From Achatina immaculata (Eukaryota; Mollusca; Gastropoda; Stylommatophora; Achatinidae), in assembly GCA_009760885.1 (NCBI GenBank), contig CM019692.1:57464964-57528963 (forward strand): 64,000 nucleotides of DNA. The letters are read 5' to 3'. Below the pieces are notes generated by a model that was given only the letters and a program-made list of their open reading frames with translations, did no database searches and was not told the origin of the DNA. Positions 32,397-44,224 of the stretch are shown here, one piece after another. Each line of letters starts with the position of its first letter. Position 1 is the stretch's first letter. Made by a program: the position numbers and the translations under genes.

Positions 32397-32982
32397 CCAA
32401 TCTGACCATCCAAGAATCAGACTACTAACATCTGACCACTCAAGAATCAGACTACTAATATCTGACCACCCAAGAATCAGATTACTAACATCTGACCACC
32501 CAAGAATCAGACTACTAATATCTGACCACCCAAGAATCAGATTACTGATATCTGACCATCCAAGAATCAGACTACTAATATCTGAATACTCAAGAATCAC
32601 ACTACTAACATCTGACCACCCAAGAATCAGATTACTAACATCTGACCACCCAAGAATCAGACTACTAACATCTGACCACCCAAGAATCAGACTACTAACA
32701 TCTGACCACCCAAGAATCAGACTACTAACATCTGACCACCCAAGAATCAGACTACTAACATCTGACCACCCAAGAATCAGACTACTAACATCTGACCACC
32801 CAAGAATCAGACTACTAACAATCTGACCACCCAAGAATCAGACTACTAACATCTGACCACCCAAGAATCAGATTACTAACATCTGACCACCCAAGAATCA
32901 GACTACTAACATCTGACCACCCAAGAATCAGACTACTAACATCTGACCACCCAAGAATCAGACTACTAACGTCTGACTGCAG
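32397..32982. repeat. 30-bp minisatellite, about 19 copies
   Basis: Tandem copies of a 30-bp unit with the core GACCACCCAAGAATCAGACT. Most units are identical or differ by one or two bases, and one extra A at about 32820 shifts the phase. The unit is a multiple of three, which explains the 151-codon minus-strand open frame of repeated SSLILGWSDV. Confidence 0.95.
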
Positions 32983-33029
32983 ATTTTTGTTCTTCGCTAG
33001 ATCTAGCTACTACACTTTCAGCACTGTCT

Positions 33030-33335
33030 GATATCTGACTGTCAACATTTAGTTCCTGTTCATGATCTGATTGTAAACATTTTGTTCCTTTTCATGATCT
33101 GACTGTCAACATTTTGTTCCTGTTCATCATCTGACTGTCTGCATTTTGTTCCTGTTCATCATCTGACTGTCAACATTTTGTTCCTGTTCATCATCTGACT
33201 GTCTGCATTTTGTTCCTGTTCATGATCTGATTGTCAACATTTTGTTTCTGTTCAATATCTGATTGTCAACATTTTGTTCTTGTTCATCATCTGACTGTCA
33301 ACATTTTGTTTCTGTTCATCATCTGACTGCTCGAA
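33030..33335. repeat. 32-bp minisatellite, about 9 copies
   Basis: Tandem copies of a 32-bp unit containing CATCTGACTGTCAACATTTT and GTTCCTGTTC, with more divergence than the neighbouring 30-bp array. Both arrays share the seed ATCTGAC. Confidence 0.9.
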
Positions 33336-33339
33336 AACT

Positions 33340-33885
33340 AACCCATAACCTTCTGCGTTCTTCCAACGTCATCCAGTTTCTTCTTGTGACGTCTTGATTT
33401 CTTGTAGCAAGTTTTACGCTCTTGGGTAGTAGGGCACCTTATGAAAGTCGGGGAGGGGTGGGGGTACTAACAAACAATAATAAGGACTAGACAGAAGAAC
33501 AATAAAAACATTCGCACCGCGAACTAACCTACCTAATCTTAACATGGAATTTTTCACATATTCATTAAAATTTGACCTGTTTCTTTGAAATATATTAATA
33601 TTCTTCTATAAATTATTCAACAATAATTTCTCAAATACAACATGCCCGCGAATATTAAATTATTCAGTTCCATTTAATAAAAAGTTTGGATAATGCTTGT
33701 ACTCGTCTAATACATAAATTGGCAATCCAACAGTTCAGACTAAACGTTTTTTCACATTGAGCCTTCATATCCATGGGCACATTAGTCTAGTTATTAATTG
33801 ATTCTGTTAATAATGATGTCCTTAAAATGAAATGAAGATGGAAAATAATTGATTTTCTGACTATTATTTTTTATTCAGCCAATTG
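33340..33885. other. Unassigned
   Basis: No coding or repeat structure was recognised. Confidence 0.4.
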
Positions 33886-33889
33886 CTTA

Positions 33890-34240
33890 AGCAGACGTCG
33901 TCGTGGAATGGGCTTCGTTGCACTCAGAGCATCCAACTTTCAGGACAGACTACAGGCTGAGGTACCGTCTTCCCAGCAGGCTCAAGATCGGCTCAACCGA
34001 CATGTGTGCCCGTGACACGGGTAAGAAGACGGGAGAACATATTCTGTATGAGTGTCCATCATACAGAGATGCAAAAATACAGAAGTGGCCAACGACTATG
34101 TTCATGAGAAGCTGCACGGGGTCTTCCGCTGACAACCGATTTCTTCAAAAGTTTGCTAGTTGGTGTCCGAGAGTGATCGCAGAAGAAGAAGAAGAAAAAA
34201 GATGATTATTATTATTATTACTATTATTATTATTATTAGC
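33890..34240 (+). pseudogene. C-terminal end of a LINE ORF2 (metal-binding tail)
   Basis: A 100-codon open segment (33903-34205) contains RLRYRLPSRLKIGSTDMCAR, then KKTGEHILYECPSY, matching the Cys-His metal-binding tail that ends ORF2 in several LINE clades with the order C..C..H..C. The second Cys appears to be replaced. A GAAGAAGAAGAA tail (34182-34200) and an ATT microsatellite (34203-34238) follow. It is 5' truncated with no RT domain. Confidence 0.6.
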
Positions 34241-34534
34241 CAGACCAGTTCCATTTTTAATTAACAACATATTCAGATACAGAAAACAAACTCTTACAAT
34301 GGCTAGCAGTGGCTGGGAATGATAAATATTTGTCTAACTTTGCCTGCCCCCTTCAACCCTTTGGACTAACAAAGGAAGGTATTACTGCTCCCGTCTGATT
34401 CTTTGTTTATCCCATAAAGCACCCCACCCCCACAGCCCCCTGCTGCCCATTTTTCTTTCACAGTCACCCTGGTCCTTTCCAACGTTCACAGGAGGGCGTT
34501 ATCGCCCACTTTGAGGAACACTGTGTATTAGTGT

Positions 34535-35000
34535 CTTGTGGGTCCTTGAAGGTTAGAGCTCTTGTATACTCACGTGCTAGTGTTAATCTTTTGAAAGATT
34601 CTGTCTTTAAATCTCTTTCGGGCACTTAGAAACTTGCACCAGTCAGTTACAGTTTCCTCCTCTTCTCTTCTCGCGCTTGAAAAAGCTCGACTTCCTGTCA
34701 CGATAGCTGGTGACACCGATTCAGATGTGTTCTTTGACGTGAGTAATATGAACAGGTCTTCCATAGCTGGTTGTGATTTTCTTTCAAGTACTGGTTCAGT
34801 CTTAGACTACAAGTCCAACATTCTGCACATTCACAAACAAAATGACCCGGTTTGACATTTCCATTTTTTTTTCATACGAGTTATCCGAGCCTTTCTTTGT
34901 GCCTGGTTCTATTAACGTTATATCACTTAAGTTCAAGTCACAACTACACGCTTGGTAATGCCCACGTGGCTCAAGTGATTGAGATCATTTTTTAAAGTTT
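34535..35000 (+). pseudogene. Ty3/gypsy protease-region fragment, copy B
   Basis: Aligns with 37575-38060 of the larger gypsy remnant: a KVRALVYSRASVNLLKDSV segment, then the KARLPVTIAGDTDSDVFF and RSSIAGCDFLSSTGSVLDYK segments. The active-site triplet DSG of the aspartic protease is changed to YSR, so it is dead. No gag, RT or LTR is attached. Confidence 0.65.
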
Positions 35001-35049
35001 CTTTAAGTCTTGTTCTTATTGACGCAGGAGTTCTACAAATTTTCCCAGT

Positions 35050-35895
35050 AAGAGCTGTTTGCTTCACTTCCTCCGCTTTGCTCTTGTTGGTGCTCAAGGA
35101 GATTTCTTTAATGCCTGTAGCTGTCACAGAATCGCATGTCCTCTCATTTCTTTCAAAACGCTTTTTTAAAAGCTTGATTTTATGCTATCAACTTTTATTT
35201 TACATTCACTGCTTTTCTCGAGCGAGCTTTTACTCTGAGGCAAGGGATGTAATAACGCACGTGTTGCTCAGAGTGTAAGACCTTACACAGGCTTTCTAGT
35301 TCACACTGACTGTATGCTTTTCTAAGTGTTAGGCGCTGAGCGTTAAAATCCCAGGTACTGGTAGACGAAAGTGATGAGCTCTGAGTGAGGGTTGTTGTAT
35401 CAGTGATAGCGAGACGTAGGAACATTGAAGGACTTTGAGCTGTTCTGACTGCTGAGAGTTTTCGCTTGTTCCGAGAGAATGTAGCCAGGTCGACAAGAAT
35501 GGAAATAATTTAACCTTCTTTCATCAAACTGAATTTCGTGTGTCTTGTTGGCTCTGTTTGTAACAGTCTTATTGAACCACAGGCTTGTTATGTTCGCCAT
35601 GTTGTCTCAAGCAGTTTGAGATATTAACAGATGACTTCATCATACACTGACACCCTGTTCCATATAATAAATTTGTTGATGTCACTTCAGCTAGCGGCTT
35701 TTGTGATAACACCACGTCAGATGTTCGATGTTCTTGGGTGAGATGTCGAACCTGAGAGAAAGCCTGTTTGAGAGTTTACCTAGCAGGACTTATATTAATT
35801 ATTGCCTGTAACTACAATGCTATTTATGAAAATCACGTTACTGAAGCCAGAGGCGATACTACAATGAGGATCTGGTAGAGAAGTCAAAAGACTTT
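35050..35895. other. Unassigned, possibly gypsy-related flank
   Basis: No open frame longer than about 100 codons and no recognisable domain. It could be non-coding gypsy sequence, but no repeated terminal block (LTR) was found. Confidence 0.3.
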
Positions 35896-35904
35896 AAAAA
35901 ATTA

Positions 35905-36265
35905 TTCATTCATTCATTCATTTGCACGTCCCTTGCGGAACTTTGCCTCCCGAACAGCACTCCTGTAGGCCTCTCGGTTGTGAGCAAGATGGCCTGCTGC
36001 TGCTGCGTCCATCTGCAGATCGTCAACGATTTCTTGCAGCCATCTTCGTTTTGGTCTTCCTCTTTTTCTTTTTCCCATTATGTATCCTTCCAATATGGTC
36101 TTCTATAAATTATCATGACGTTTAATGTGTCCAAAATATTTAAGTTTTCTCTCTTTAATCCTCTTTACTAGCCAGCCTTCTTCAATATTAAGCTCTTGTA
36201 GTATAGATATATTTGTTCTTTTTTGTGTCCACGATATTTGGAGAACCCTTCTGTAGCATTTATAG
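35905..36265 (-). pseudogene. RTE-type LINE, best copy of the C-terminal tail
   Basis: Longest well-preserved example in the window. The minus strand encodes QISWTQKRTNISILQELNIE, RIKERKLKYFGHIKRH (the GH-x-x-R motif), GKRKRGRPKRRWLQEIVDDL and then AAAGHLAHNREAYRSAVREA ending in KFRKGRANE. The tail is (TTCA)n-type, 35905-35922. It is 5' truncated at about 36265, and a few frame differences remain. Confidence 0.75.
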
Positions 36266-36499
36266 TAATTTTAAAAAAATTATAGTAGTTAATAAATGTC
36301 CAGCAATACAGACACAAACACTGTTTGGACTCAAAACGCAGCAAACTAACTGATATATTGGTTTCCCTGTGCTCTTGTTACGTAGTTCGAATAGTTTGTC
36401 GTGTGTTCTCACTAAGGTAAAAAATATATGGGTCGTTTTTTTTTGTCCTTTCTTTTCTTCTTCGGTATTGTGTTGCGTTTGCTCTTGCTTCTTGGCTAG

Positions 36500-39400
36500 T
36501 CTTATAGAGCTTAGGGTCAGTTGCTGCACATTGCTGTGAATTCATGGTGGCCGCACTCTTCTACGAAGAAGGTGCTTACCAGCCTGAACCTCATTCTAGA
36601 GCAAGTGCATAGGAACCTCGGCAACAGTCAGTTACCGACAGTTGTGGAACGCTTTAATGGCGACCCAGCCTCTTTGCTCTGGTGGTTTGTCGAAGTGGAT
36701 AAGCAAGCCATTGAAAGGGGTGGAAATGACGCGAATACATGTTCTCAGGTTTACTTGGGTACTTCAGGCCAAACGAAGTTAGTAAAATCTAGGTTTCTCT
36801 TACACGAGCCTTGGTTCGTTTTCTACGACGTACTGATTGCCAGAGACGGCGTGGTGACCACACATGATGATGCTTGACATCCCCTCACCGGCATCAGGCA
36901 GAGTGTAAGTGAATCGATCCAGTCTGTGATGGGCAGGATTACAGAATCATCTAGCTTCGCTTACACGGACACAGAACGTGCCACGTCATTAGTTCAGAGA
37001 CTGTTGGTACAAATCTTTACGGGTGCGTTGATTGTTCGTTCTGTTAAGACTAAGTTGCTAAGAGAGAAACAAAAGATATAGAAGAGGCTGTCTCGTTTGT
37101 CCTCCAGGAAAACACGATTTATCAGACAATCGAAAAGAGCTGTCAGTGGAGAGGTCTGCTTCTCGACAACCATCTGATTCTTCCCGGAATTTTTCACAGC
37201 GGTACGCTCCTCCAGAGCGCGGCTTACAGATGAGTGTAATAGAACATTCTTCTACGTTTCAGAAGACTAGAGATTCTCAGTCTAATCGAAGAAAGGATAA
37301 AAAAACTTTCCCAGAAAGGAAACCGTAAGACGATGAATTGTTTTCGTTGCCATGTCCATGAACATTTGGCGAGAAGCTGTCCTCAGAGATCAGTAAATAC
37401 CACTCTACATTTAAACTCTTGAGTCACCGGTCGCCAAGCTTACACATGGTTGACGGAATTCGCACATCAGTGATAAAAATTAGACAACCTCATGTGTATT
37501 ACTCTCATGCCTCTACTTTGTGAACTGTATCTGTTGATCTGCTCATTTCTACTTCTGTTATAGTGTGTCATGGATCACTGAAGGTCAGAGCTATTGTAGA
37601 CTCAGGTGCTAGTGTTACTCTTTTGAAAGATTCTGTTTCTTTAAATCTCTTTCTAGCACCTATAAACTTTTACCAGTCTATTTTAACCCACAGACAGTTT
37701 CTTCCTATACTCTTCGCGTGCTTGGAAAAGTTAGACTTCCTGTTACGATAGCTGGTGTCACCTCCTCATATCAGTTCTTTATTGTATGTATAATGCCTAG
37801 GTCTCCCATATCTGTCCGCGATTTCCTGTCCATTAGTTCAATCATAGATTGCACGTCCAACTCCCTGCATTTACATAACAAAAAGATACGGTTAGAACAG
37901 TACATTATTATTATCTCTGTCCTTCGAGTAGGCGAACCTCTCTTTTGTCGTTTCGTTCGATTAACGTCATACCACTCAAGCTAAAGTCTCACCTATGCTG
38001 TTACTCTTGGTAATGCGTACATGCTTCACGCGATTGAGACGACTTTTTTTACAAGGTCGATCTGAGATTGAGGTGGTTGACTCTGCCTTCAATCTTCGGT
38101 CTAGTCGCTGTCCTCTATTGACTGTCATTAAGCATTCCAACAAGAACGCCGGGTAAAAATTCAGTTGTGTCTTGGCCAAGTTGCTGCCCATTCGAGAGTT
38201 GGTTAACTCCATTGATACTAGATCTAACCCATCAGTGTAAAAGACAGACAGACGCACAGTGGACATCATGCGCCTAACAATGTGCCAGGAGGGACAAAAT
38301 CATTTCTAACCTCTTGGCCAGAAACACGGATGTCTTTCCCCCTGACTGCTTCAGAGATATCGCACACCTCTATGGTACAGATAAAAAGAGATATAGGGAA
38401 TCATGCGTCTGTCTCCAGGAAACTCTATCTCACTCCAGTGGCGAGTAGAGAGGCAATAGAGAAGGCTGTAGAAAATTCGTTGCGTGAAGGGATAATTTCT
38501 TCACCTGTTTTAATGGTGACCAAGAAGGATTGCTCACATTCTTTTTGTTGGCGACTTTCGTGCGCTCAATGCATTTACGAGCTCGCTGTCTTATCCACTC
38601 TTCAGGATTGAAGATATTTTGAACTCGCTGGAAAAAAACCGAAGTTTAACACTTTAGGAGTGTGGCCTTTTTGTACATTCTTGCGTAGAAAGACGCTAAG
38701 AAGAAACGAACTTTTAGCTGGCATTTTGACACTATCCGCTTTAATTAAATGCGTGAAAGGTGCATTTTCAACGTCAGTCACACTCATTGACATATTTTTG
38801 CAAGGCTTATGGAAATTTGCACAAGCCTACGTAGATGACAAACTACAATTCACAGACAGAATCATGCATGACCATGTTCGGGATCTTCAGCTAGTTTTTG
38901 ATCGACTACGAGAACACAGAGTCAAATTGAAACCATGCACATACCATTTTGCGGGACAAGAAACGAAGTAGTTCGGATACTTTGCCAGTCAGAATGCATT
39001 TTCATCTGATACTGTAAAAGTGAGAGCCATTTCCGAAATGCCACTCCTCTTGAACATGCTGGAAGTGAGGTCTTTTCTGAGAACCTACAGTTGTTATCGT
39101 AGATTCGTTTCCAGATTCTCGGAAATCGTTGCCCCTGTAGTAGATCTCACAAAGAAGTTCAAATAGTCGACAGAATGTCAGTCAGTGTAAGCATTTAAGC
39201 TTCTCAAGGATCGTCTAATTCGATTGGCACTTCTTTCCAACCCTGATCCCAATAAACCACTCACACTTTACACAGATACACTGAGTGTTCTTGCCGGCGC
39301 CTGCCTAGTGCTGCCAGCTGGTAACGTTAATGGTCTTCCGGTGGAAGAGCCACTGTACTTTCTTTCACAAAAGCTGTCTAGAGCACAAGTCAAATGATTC

Positions 39401-39540
39401 ATTTTCGAAAGAGAATCATATGCAAAATAGGCGATCTACACCCAAGACGGATCACAGAACCTTTGTTTAATGTCTTTCTCGGCAAACAGCCGATTCAAAA
39501 CACCAGGAGGTGGTTCGATAACCTTCACCCTCTATAGCTT
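36500..39540 (+). pseudogene. Ty3/gypsy LTR-retrotransposon internal region, degenerate
   Basis: Gag, protease, RT and RNase H are in the expected order. The gag segment (36521-36877) has LPTVVERFNGDPASLLWWFV followed by EVDKQAIERG. A CCHC zinc knuckle CFRCHVHEHLARSC lies at about 37338-37380. The protease has IVDSGASVTLLKDS (about 37590-37635, DSG intact). RT pieces run 38400-38970 with AQAYVDDKLQFTD (YVDD active site, about 38820-38860). The tether and RNase H follow with TLYTDTLSVLAGACL (about 39255-39310) and LSQKLSRAQ. Many stops and frame changes are present. I could not identify an integrase, LTRs or a primer-binding site. Confidence 0.8.
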
Positions 39541-39975
39541 GGGTTTCAGGCCGGCTGTAAGATTATGGTGTTAGACTTTTTCAGCTGCATTGTCCTTTGT
39601 GTTTGTTCCACCGTGGCCTAAGTTGTAGCTGTTAAGAAGACGCTAGAGCCATCAGCAATTCTCTGGCATGTTTACCCGAGTTTCTCAGTGTCCTTGCAGC
39701 ACGAGGGACGTCTTGAACAAAGCGATTAACACCGATAGCTCAACTGCACCAATGCAAATTCGCTGGTGGTAAATTTCGGGAACCGTCCATGTCCTTTAGA
39801 TCTAGATTCCCAGTTCATCTATATAGTAGGACAAGTTATCGCCTGCCATCTCCTCGGCCATGGTTTTCAGTTATTCCTCGAGTAGTCACGGCCGAACAGC
39901 ATCGGCATCGAGGGCCAGGGTTCGTCCGACATGACGAACAGTCCACTGATGTGGACACACAGAGTTCCTTTATGC

Positions 39976-40178
39976 GAATGTTGGTTGCTGACTGCCACCC
40001 ACGTAGACGACACAGAATGTTGGTTGCTGACTGCCACCCACGTAGACGACACAGAATGTTGGTTGCTGACTGCCACCCACGTAGACGACACAGAATGTTG
40101 GTTGCTGACTGCCACCCACGTAGACGACACAGATTGTTGGTTGCTGACTGCCACCCACGTAGACGACATAAAATGTTG
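39976..40178. repeat. 39-bp minisatellite, about 5 copies
   Basis: Nearly identical 39-bp units with the core TGGTTGCTGACTGCCACCCA. As a multiple of three it stays open in several frames on both strands (up to 157 codons from 39789), encoding the 13-residue repeat MLVADCHPRRRHR in one frame. No evidence favours any frame as a gene. Confidence 0.9.
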
Positions 40179-40189
40179 GTGCGTTCTTC

Positions 40190-41315
40190 TACAAATCAAG
40201 AAAAATACTCCGACGCGTGGTCGGATAGTACGGATTCGTTGCGGAGTAGCACGGCTCAGTGAGGCTACTGTTTTGATGCTTCGACATTCAAACAAAATCT
40301 CCCGCCATCAGACGCCATTCCGTCTACACTGTCGCCCCCGACAAACTGTTCTATTCGTATTTGGAACTGATTTGATTTCTGTCTTCTAAACTGTTCCAGG
40401 TAGGCGCTAATTAGTATTCAGAAGTGATTTGTATCCGTTTGTTGGAAATGTGTTCCTGTTTTTTTTTTTAAACCAAAAGAGCCTGTTCCTATTTCAGTTC
40501 TTGGCCAGCAAAGAACCGAAGTAATGCTGCGCCTGTTCCAAAGTTTTAGTAACGTGTTTAGTGCATTTGTCGCAGGAGTGTGTTGGAATGGTAATACTGC
40601 GGAATTGTGCATACATTTTTTATTGAATTTCTGTGCGACGAAAGTGCGTCCGAAAAGATTATGAGGAATAAGAGAAGAAAGTTTATATTGTGCGAGAAAG
40701 TAAATATTTTTCACGAAGTGGAAGCAAATCGGACATACAGGTAAAAGAAGAAAAATATGAAGACCGGAGCAAACGATAAAGTGGAAAAGATCCTAGTCAT
40801 GTGATTTCAGCAGGTGAGAGAAACTACGATGGTTCTATGTTACAAGTGAAAGTATATGAAATAAGACCAAGATTGAATACTGAACACTTTATCATCTCTA
40901 ACTATTGACGTCATCGTTTTAAAGAAGGACATGAAATTAATCTTGGAAACATCTGTGGAGAAAGCAGAAGTGTTGGTGTAGAAAGTATCCATTGTTGGAG
41001 AAGTGAAAAACTCATTGCGGGTTATGAATTGATAAACTGTTTGTGCTAATATGAGAATTTTTCTTTAATTTACTGCCAGACAAGACACACAACATGAAAG
41101 GGGAGACTTGCATATTAGCAAGTAAGTAAGACTTTCTGTGCTACTTTGGACAAATGTAGACGAAAGTGAAAAGCACACGTCACTGTTTAGTAGGACATTT
41201 AAGTAAGGCGTTTCAAGGGAATTAGTAATTTCCTTCTAATCATGTTATACCAATGACGGATAACTTTTTATTTATTTATAAACTTTCTTAAACAACTAAT
41301 ACTATAATAATGGCG
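40190..41315. other. Unassigned
   Basis: No recognisable gene, transposase or tandem array; a poly(T) run lies at about 40459-40470. Confidence 0.4.
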
Positions 41316-41319
41316 GCAA

Positions 41320-41515
41320 ATGGTTAATTTTTGTTCCTTCTCGATAAATTATCTTCTTATCTTATGCACACAAAGAATGTGAAGGTAACGTTCTTCCCTG
41401 CAAACTGCACCAGCAAGTTCCAACCATTTGATCTTGATGTGAATTGTTATTTGAAAAGAAAATACAGAGCGACATTTGTGCAGAAGAATAGTTCCAATTG
41501 GAATGAACAATAAAT
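41320..41515 (+). pseudogene. Tigger/pogo-like transposase fragment
   Basis: An open 60-codon piece with LLDKLSSYLMHTKNVKVTFF, PANCTSKFQPFDLDV and LKRKYRATF. This matches the DDE region around the NxxxVxFLPPNTTSLLQPxDQG block of Tigger/pogo transposases. The DN of the second catalytic block has become DK, and the DQG of the third has become DLD. It is an isolated remnant, distinct from the element at 45348-47260. Confidence 0.55.
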
Positions 41516-42044
41516 TCAGCTTTCTTTAAACTACAGTTACACTCTTTCTGTTTCTGCTACTCATGTCCAACCTTATTTTCTTAATCCCACTTCGCTGCAT
41601 TTTCGCATTCTTGCCAGGGACAATTTATGTTTTACTTTCTACCCCTTTCTATCCTTCCTCTCTAGCCCCTAGTAGCTGTGTTAGTTCCCTTGTCTAAGCA
41701 TACTTAGCAAGCAGTGTTGTCCTATCAATGTTCTCTATTCTTCTGAACCTTTCTGCATTCACCTCTCCCCATAATGTCTTCTTACTCTTTTTATCATCTA
41801 CGCCATCTGGGCGGCTTTGTTTGGGCCAGAGGTTTCCGATGGTGACAAACTATAGCTATTTGCGGCATAACGTAAATGCCCTTTACAACATTTCTCAGGC
41901 AATCGTTGGATTGTACTTCGTCTATTTGGGTTCATTTTGTGCCGGGCTTTCTTACAAGGATGAGGCCAAAAGGCTAAGTCTGTATGTTTCTTTTTCATCC
42001 ACTTTTGTGTTTTGATCTTTTGTTTAGTTTCTTTATGTGATCGC

Positions 42045-42212
42045 GGAGTCTTTTGCCGAAACATTGGGTCGTTGTATGTCTTTCATTTATATGTGCTCCT
42101 CCTTCTTCCACCATTCTTGTTTATATCCACTTTCCTCACTCTTCCTTCATTTTGTAAAACTGATCAATAGATACATCTATTTTCACTACTGGAACCAGTT
42201 TTACCGGAGTTG
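42045..42212 (+). repeat. Dispersed 3' module, copy 2
   Basis: Same series of motifs as 6345-6510: TTTTGCCGAAACATTGG, TTGTATGTCTTTCATTTA, a pyrimidine-rich stretch, and GGAACCAGTTTTAC at the end. The sequence upstream (about 41780-42044) may be the body of the same element. Confidence 0.5.
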
Positions 42213-42315
42213 TCATTTCTTTTATATACGAAGGTCATATAGAAAATCATGAGGAAATTTTTTTTTGTTTAAATTAGAATTTATAGATTGAGAAAATATA
42301 AATATATCACCTTAA

Positions 42316-43007
42316 CACTTTCCGTGCGGTTGGTCATTATAGTGACACTTTGGACGTGTTCTGGAGTGCGGGAGTAAAAACGCGGGTCTTGGTCTGTAAG
42401 GGGGTCTAGTTGTAAAATGGAATGGAAAACAGTATTTCCATGTACTTCCGTATATTTAATATGTTTCAAAGTATAGCTAAATGAATGAATATTTCATAAA
42501 TGCAGAGTTTTTCAGGAAAAAAGAAGTAATGTGATGTTTTTAGACGCTGATTGTGGCCAGCTCACCATCGGCGAGGTCTAGATCTGCACTACTTACCATC
42601 TGAGATGTGTAGATCTACTTGTCGATCTCGTATTGTGATTCTGTGTTGCATTCTCGCTGAATGAATGTCTGAACTAACCTCCTAACTGCTCCTAACTACT
42701 TCTCCAGTCGTCTAAATATGTCTAGATCTACTTAGAAAACATTCAAGAGCAGCGGGGTGGCCATAGGCTATGTCCATACCCCTATCTACATCGTCAAAAA
42801 TTTCCATGCTTCCCGTCCTTTTTCTCGCTCGTAACTAGGCACTCTTTCGCCATTTTGAAAGTGTCACCGGAATCGCGGACGAAATATGTACAATCTAAAT
42901 GTTACACCGGTTGTTTTTATTAAAAGAAACAATTGTCACTATAATGACCATACGGTAGCTTCGGGATAGCGGAAGTGTCACGATAATGACCAAACGCACG
43001 GAAAGTG
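42316..43007. mobile_element. piggyBac-like MITE (TTAA target)
   Basis: Terminal inverted repeats begin CACTTTCCGTGCG on the left and end CGCACGGAAAGTG on the right. The longer match, about 34 bp, continues through GGTCATTAT.GTGACACTT. A second, inner copy of the GTCACTATAATGACCA motif lies at 42934-42957. TTAA precedes the left end (42312-42315), exactly where the homologous mariner repeat has TTAA. On the right only a partial duplication remains. It has no coding capacity. The TTAA target and the end sequence suggest piggyBac-type mobilisation. Confidence 0.7.
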
Positions 43008-43087
43008 TTCTGCATCCTTAGCACTTCATGTAGAGGTCACATGACATCACCATCATTTGTCACCTGATCACGCTTAGCAGAAACAAA

Positions 43088-43790
43088 ATGGCAGGTACTG
43101 AAGTTTCGTTTCGTCAACGTGCTGTTATTAAATTACTCGTTAAATAGGAAATCCCCGCTGCTGAAATTCACCAAAGACTTCAGCTTGCTTATAGAGATGT
43201 ATGTATGGATGCTAACATTGTTAGGAGGTAGGTGAAACATTTCAAAGATGGAAACACGAGCATCTAAGATATGCCTCGCACTGGTCACCCTCGAACTGCC
43301 TTCTCTGAACGCAACGTGGAAAGGGCTGACGACATCATTAAAGAAGACAGACGTGTCACAGTATCTGAAACCGCTGTAAATCTTGGAATAGGACACAATG
43401 CAGTACAGGAAATGATTGAAACCCTAGGTTATAGAAAAGTTTGTGCCCGCTGGGTCCCACATTTCTTGACTGAAAATCACAAAACTCTGCACTCGGGACA
43501 ACTGAGGAAATTCAGAAAATAAGCTGGGAAATTCTTACGCACCCTGCCTATAGCCCCGACCTGGCACCCAGTGATTACCATCTTTTCGGTTTTGTGAAAG
43601 AGAAAATGCGAGGCCATCACTACGATGCAGGAGAGAACGCCAAGAAAGCAGTGCGTTTGTGCCTTCGGTCAGCTGAAACAAAATTTCTACCAGGAGGGAG
43701 TATTTTCAAACTTGCAGAGTGATGGGGAAAATGTGTGCAAAGAAATGGAGATTATGTTGAAAAGTGAAGAAAAAGATGCAGATTAAGGTG
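43088..43790 (+). pseudogene. Mariner transposase remnant, first two catalytic acids deleted
   Basis: Starts at 43088 with MAGTEVSFRQRAVIKLLVK and an in-frame stop. It continues through AAEIHQRLQLAYRDV, an open 83-codon segment (43271-43522) with MPRTGHPRTAFSERNVERAD and AVNLGIGHNAVQEM, then GYRKVCARWVPHFLTENHK. It then jumps, past the deleted first and second catalytic blocks, to HPAYSPDLAPSDYHLFGFVK (third Asp block, about 43530-43600) and a C-terminus ending WGKCVQRNGDYVEK. It is more complete than copy B but still inactive. Confidence 0.8.
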
Positions 43791-44224
43791 ATACATTTAG
43801 ATTTTCTCTATCTATAAATTCTGATTTAAAAAAAATTTGCTCACACTTTCGGTATGACCCTCGTGCAAAGAAATCAAGAATTCAAGATATCTATACTACA
43901 AGTCATGCACTTTCTCTGGTCTTCTTGTAATGACGGCACCAAAAACAGTAATAAACCACAGCTTACCTCGAGAAATAGATGATAAGTATGTACTGAAGAC
44001 TGGAGTCAGCTAATACGTAAGAAGAACATTTCTGTCGAAGATTATGTAGAATTTTACACCAGAATTGCAAGATCGAAAACATTATCAATTGAAGCAGGCT
44101 GTAGAAAATCCACAGGAGGAAAGAAAAAGACGAGCAACCACCTCTCCTACTTCATCTTTTGGTGAAGCCATTTTCTTTCATTATTATGATCAAAGGTGAA
44201 TAATCATGAAATAATTATCAATCA

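Larger units (their letters stand above)
42229..43863 (+). mobile_element. Internally deleted mariner, copy C, carrying a MITE
   Basis: Same family as 30528-31307, with matching long terminal inverted repeats (42229-42315 and about 43783-43863). The left flank TA is present (42227-42228); the right one reads TG, probably a mutation. A 692-bp MITE (42316-43007) sits at the inner edge of the left terminal repeat. Without the MITE the element is about 943 bp. Confidence 0.8.

Noticed and set aside
32379..32834. 151-codon minus-strand open frame of repeated SSLILGWSDV
   Set aside because: It is the translation of a 30-bp minisatellite; unit length divisible by three explains the openness.
32397..33335. 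Possible CRISPR array
   Set aside because: Units are contiguous tandem repeats with no variable spacers, in eukaryotic DNA, with no cas genes.
39789..40389. Long frames on both strands across the 39-bp repeat
   Set aside because: Repeat-driven openness on both strands; no preferred frame and no recognised domain outside the array.
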